This document shows positions 63,561 through 64,000 of a stretch of DNA of 64,000 nucleotides, piece by piece. The DNA lies in the NCBI GenBank assembly GCA_027451865.1, contig DAIDHW010000001.1:434353-498352 (forward strand), read 5' to 3'. A program made the position numbers and the translations under genes. How positions within the stretch are numbered: the stretch's first letter is position 1; each line of letters starts with the position of its first letter. The DNA is from Leptolyngbyaceae cyanobacterium clean351 (GTDB lineage: Bacteria > Cyanobacteriota > Cyanobacteriia > DAIDHW01). Below the pieces are notes generated by a model, which had not been told where the DNA came from, made no database searches, and saw only the letters and a program-made list of their open reading frames with translations.

Positions 63561-64000
63561 CTATGGCCTGCGCTCCGAGGATGGTAGTGCAACCCCTAGA
63601 CCTGAGAGCCGCAATCGCCAGGCTCATGGCGACGCGATGGTCGGCGTGACTATCCACCGTCGCCCCTTGCAGGCTCTCCTGTCCGCCTTGAATCACTAGG
63701 CCATCTGGGAGCTCTTCTAACCGCGCTCCAAGACTACTAAGTTCCCTAGCCATAACCTTGAGGCGATCACTCTCCTTTACCCGCAGTTCTGCCGCATCCC
63801 TGATCACCGTCTGACCGGTAGCAAACACCGCCGCCACTGCCAGGATGGGAATTTCGTCGATCAGGCGGGGGATTATCCCCCCGGCAATGGTGCAGCCAAT
63901 CAAGGGAGCATACCTAACCCGCAGGTCAGCGACGGGTTCTCCGGTCACTTGCCGGGGGTTAAGAAGCTCCACCTGGGCTCCCATGGCTTGAAGAACTTCG
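63502..64000 (-). CDS. aroA: 3-Phosphoshikimate 1-carboxyvinyltransferase (EPSP synthase), C-terminal part
   Basis: Partial; the 5' part lies beyond the right edge. About 166 residues are visible and the frame continues upstream of the ATG at 63984 (coding EVLQAMGAQ). Motifs: [40 protein letters not shown], and [19 protein letters not shown] are characteristic of the shikimate pathway enzyme. It is convergent with nothing; the pilin gene lies downstream on the same strand. The last codons are partly duplicated in the adjacent spacer. Confidence 0.95.
   Translation of the reverse strand, partial: EVLQAMGAQVELLNPRQVTGEPVADLRVRYAPLIGCTIAGGIIPRLIDEIPILAVAAVFATGQTVIRDAAELRVKESDRLKVMARELSSLGARLEELPDGLVIQGGQESLQGATVDSHADHRVAMSLAIAALRSRGCTTILGAQAIAISYPDFVNTLRQICGVPL

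Overview
The window is cyanobacterial chromosome. The evidence is a set of genes that co-occur in oxygenic phototrophs: the plastid-type NDH-1 subunit NdhB, two cyanobacterial/plastid cytochrome b6 heme-assembly factors (CCB1 and CCB2/CCB4 types), a phycobiliprotein-like gene beside a phycobilisome linker gene, the phylloquinone enzymes MenE and a DHNA-CoA-thioesterase-like protein, cyAbrB, glycolate dehydrogenase subunits GlcE and GlcF, and Hps-type pseudopilins. DNA is G+C rich, genes are tightly packed, TTG and GTG starts are common, and the tetranucleotide CTAG is frequent. I did not see full HIP1 octamers (GCGATCGC). A unicellular, possibly thermophilic lineage is a guess; the species cannot be fixed from here.

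Layout. 1-1832: end of a pseudopilin operon (hps-like). 1959-8377: sat, an exported caspase-fold protein with a Tyr/Ser active site, the RNase P RNA gene (5349-5722), menE facing a thioesterase gene with a long 3' overlap, and a PRC-barrel gene. 8472-12913: topA divergent from ndhB. 13313-15347: maf, leuB and a small conserved gene. 15545-19783: a 1240-residue SF2 helicase-like protein of unknown role followed by cyAbrB. 20035-26929: trpE, a CRP/FNR-type regulator with an NtcA-like box, an FAD oxidoreductase, prmA, a hypothetical gene and an LCP-family protein. 26926-32465: exported proteins, a tRNA-Ile(CAU) gene at 27646-27718, a WG-repeat protein, and an HlyD/MFS efflux pair. 32475-36811: queA, glcF, glcE and a DUF3153-like lipoprotein. 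36967-44256: nitrilase-family amidase, exported cyclophilin, ketoacyl synthase, hybrid histidine kinase, hslO, ferredoxin and a 57-residue gene. 44302-53814: DUF3326 protein, GT39-type glycosyltransferase, orphan sugar ABC permease, two pentapeptide-repeat genes, CCB2/4, thiG, an EAL phosphodiesterase, CCB1, rsfS and yqeK.

53815-58560 is an accessory island. It holds a leader region, a 14-repeat CRISPR array (54354-55368) with no cas genes in the window, two ~290-bp direct duplications carrying decayed CRISPR repeats and REP-like hairpins, a Tat-exported DsrE-like gene between those duplications, and an IS605/IS1341-type tnpB with one frameshift. The Tat gene and tnpB almost lack CTAG, unlike the rest of the window, which supports a foreign origin. 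Two CRISPR spacers read as the same peptide with only synonymous base changes, so they probably come from two relatives of one mobile-element gene.

58685-64000 returns to core genes: pyrE, the phycobiliprotein-like/linker pair, a sugar-nucleotide-epimerase-like SDR, hemE, a type IV pilin and the 3' part of aroA, whose end appears partly duplicated between aroA and the pilin gene.

The most unusual items are the helicase/cyAbrB locus, the duplicated decayed-repeat blocks around the Tat-DsrE gene, the synonymous spacer pair, the YS-type orthocaspase, and the phycobiliprotein-like gene with an altered chromophore-site motif.
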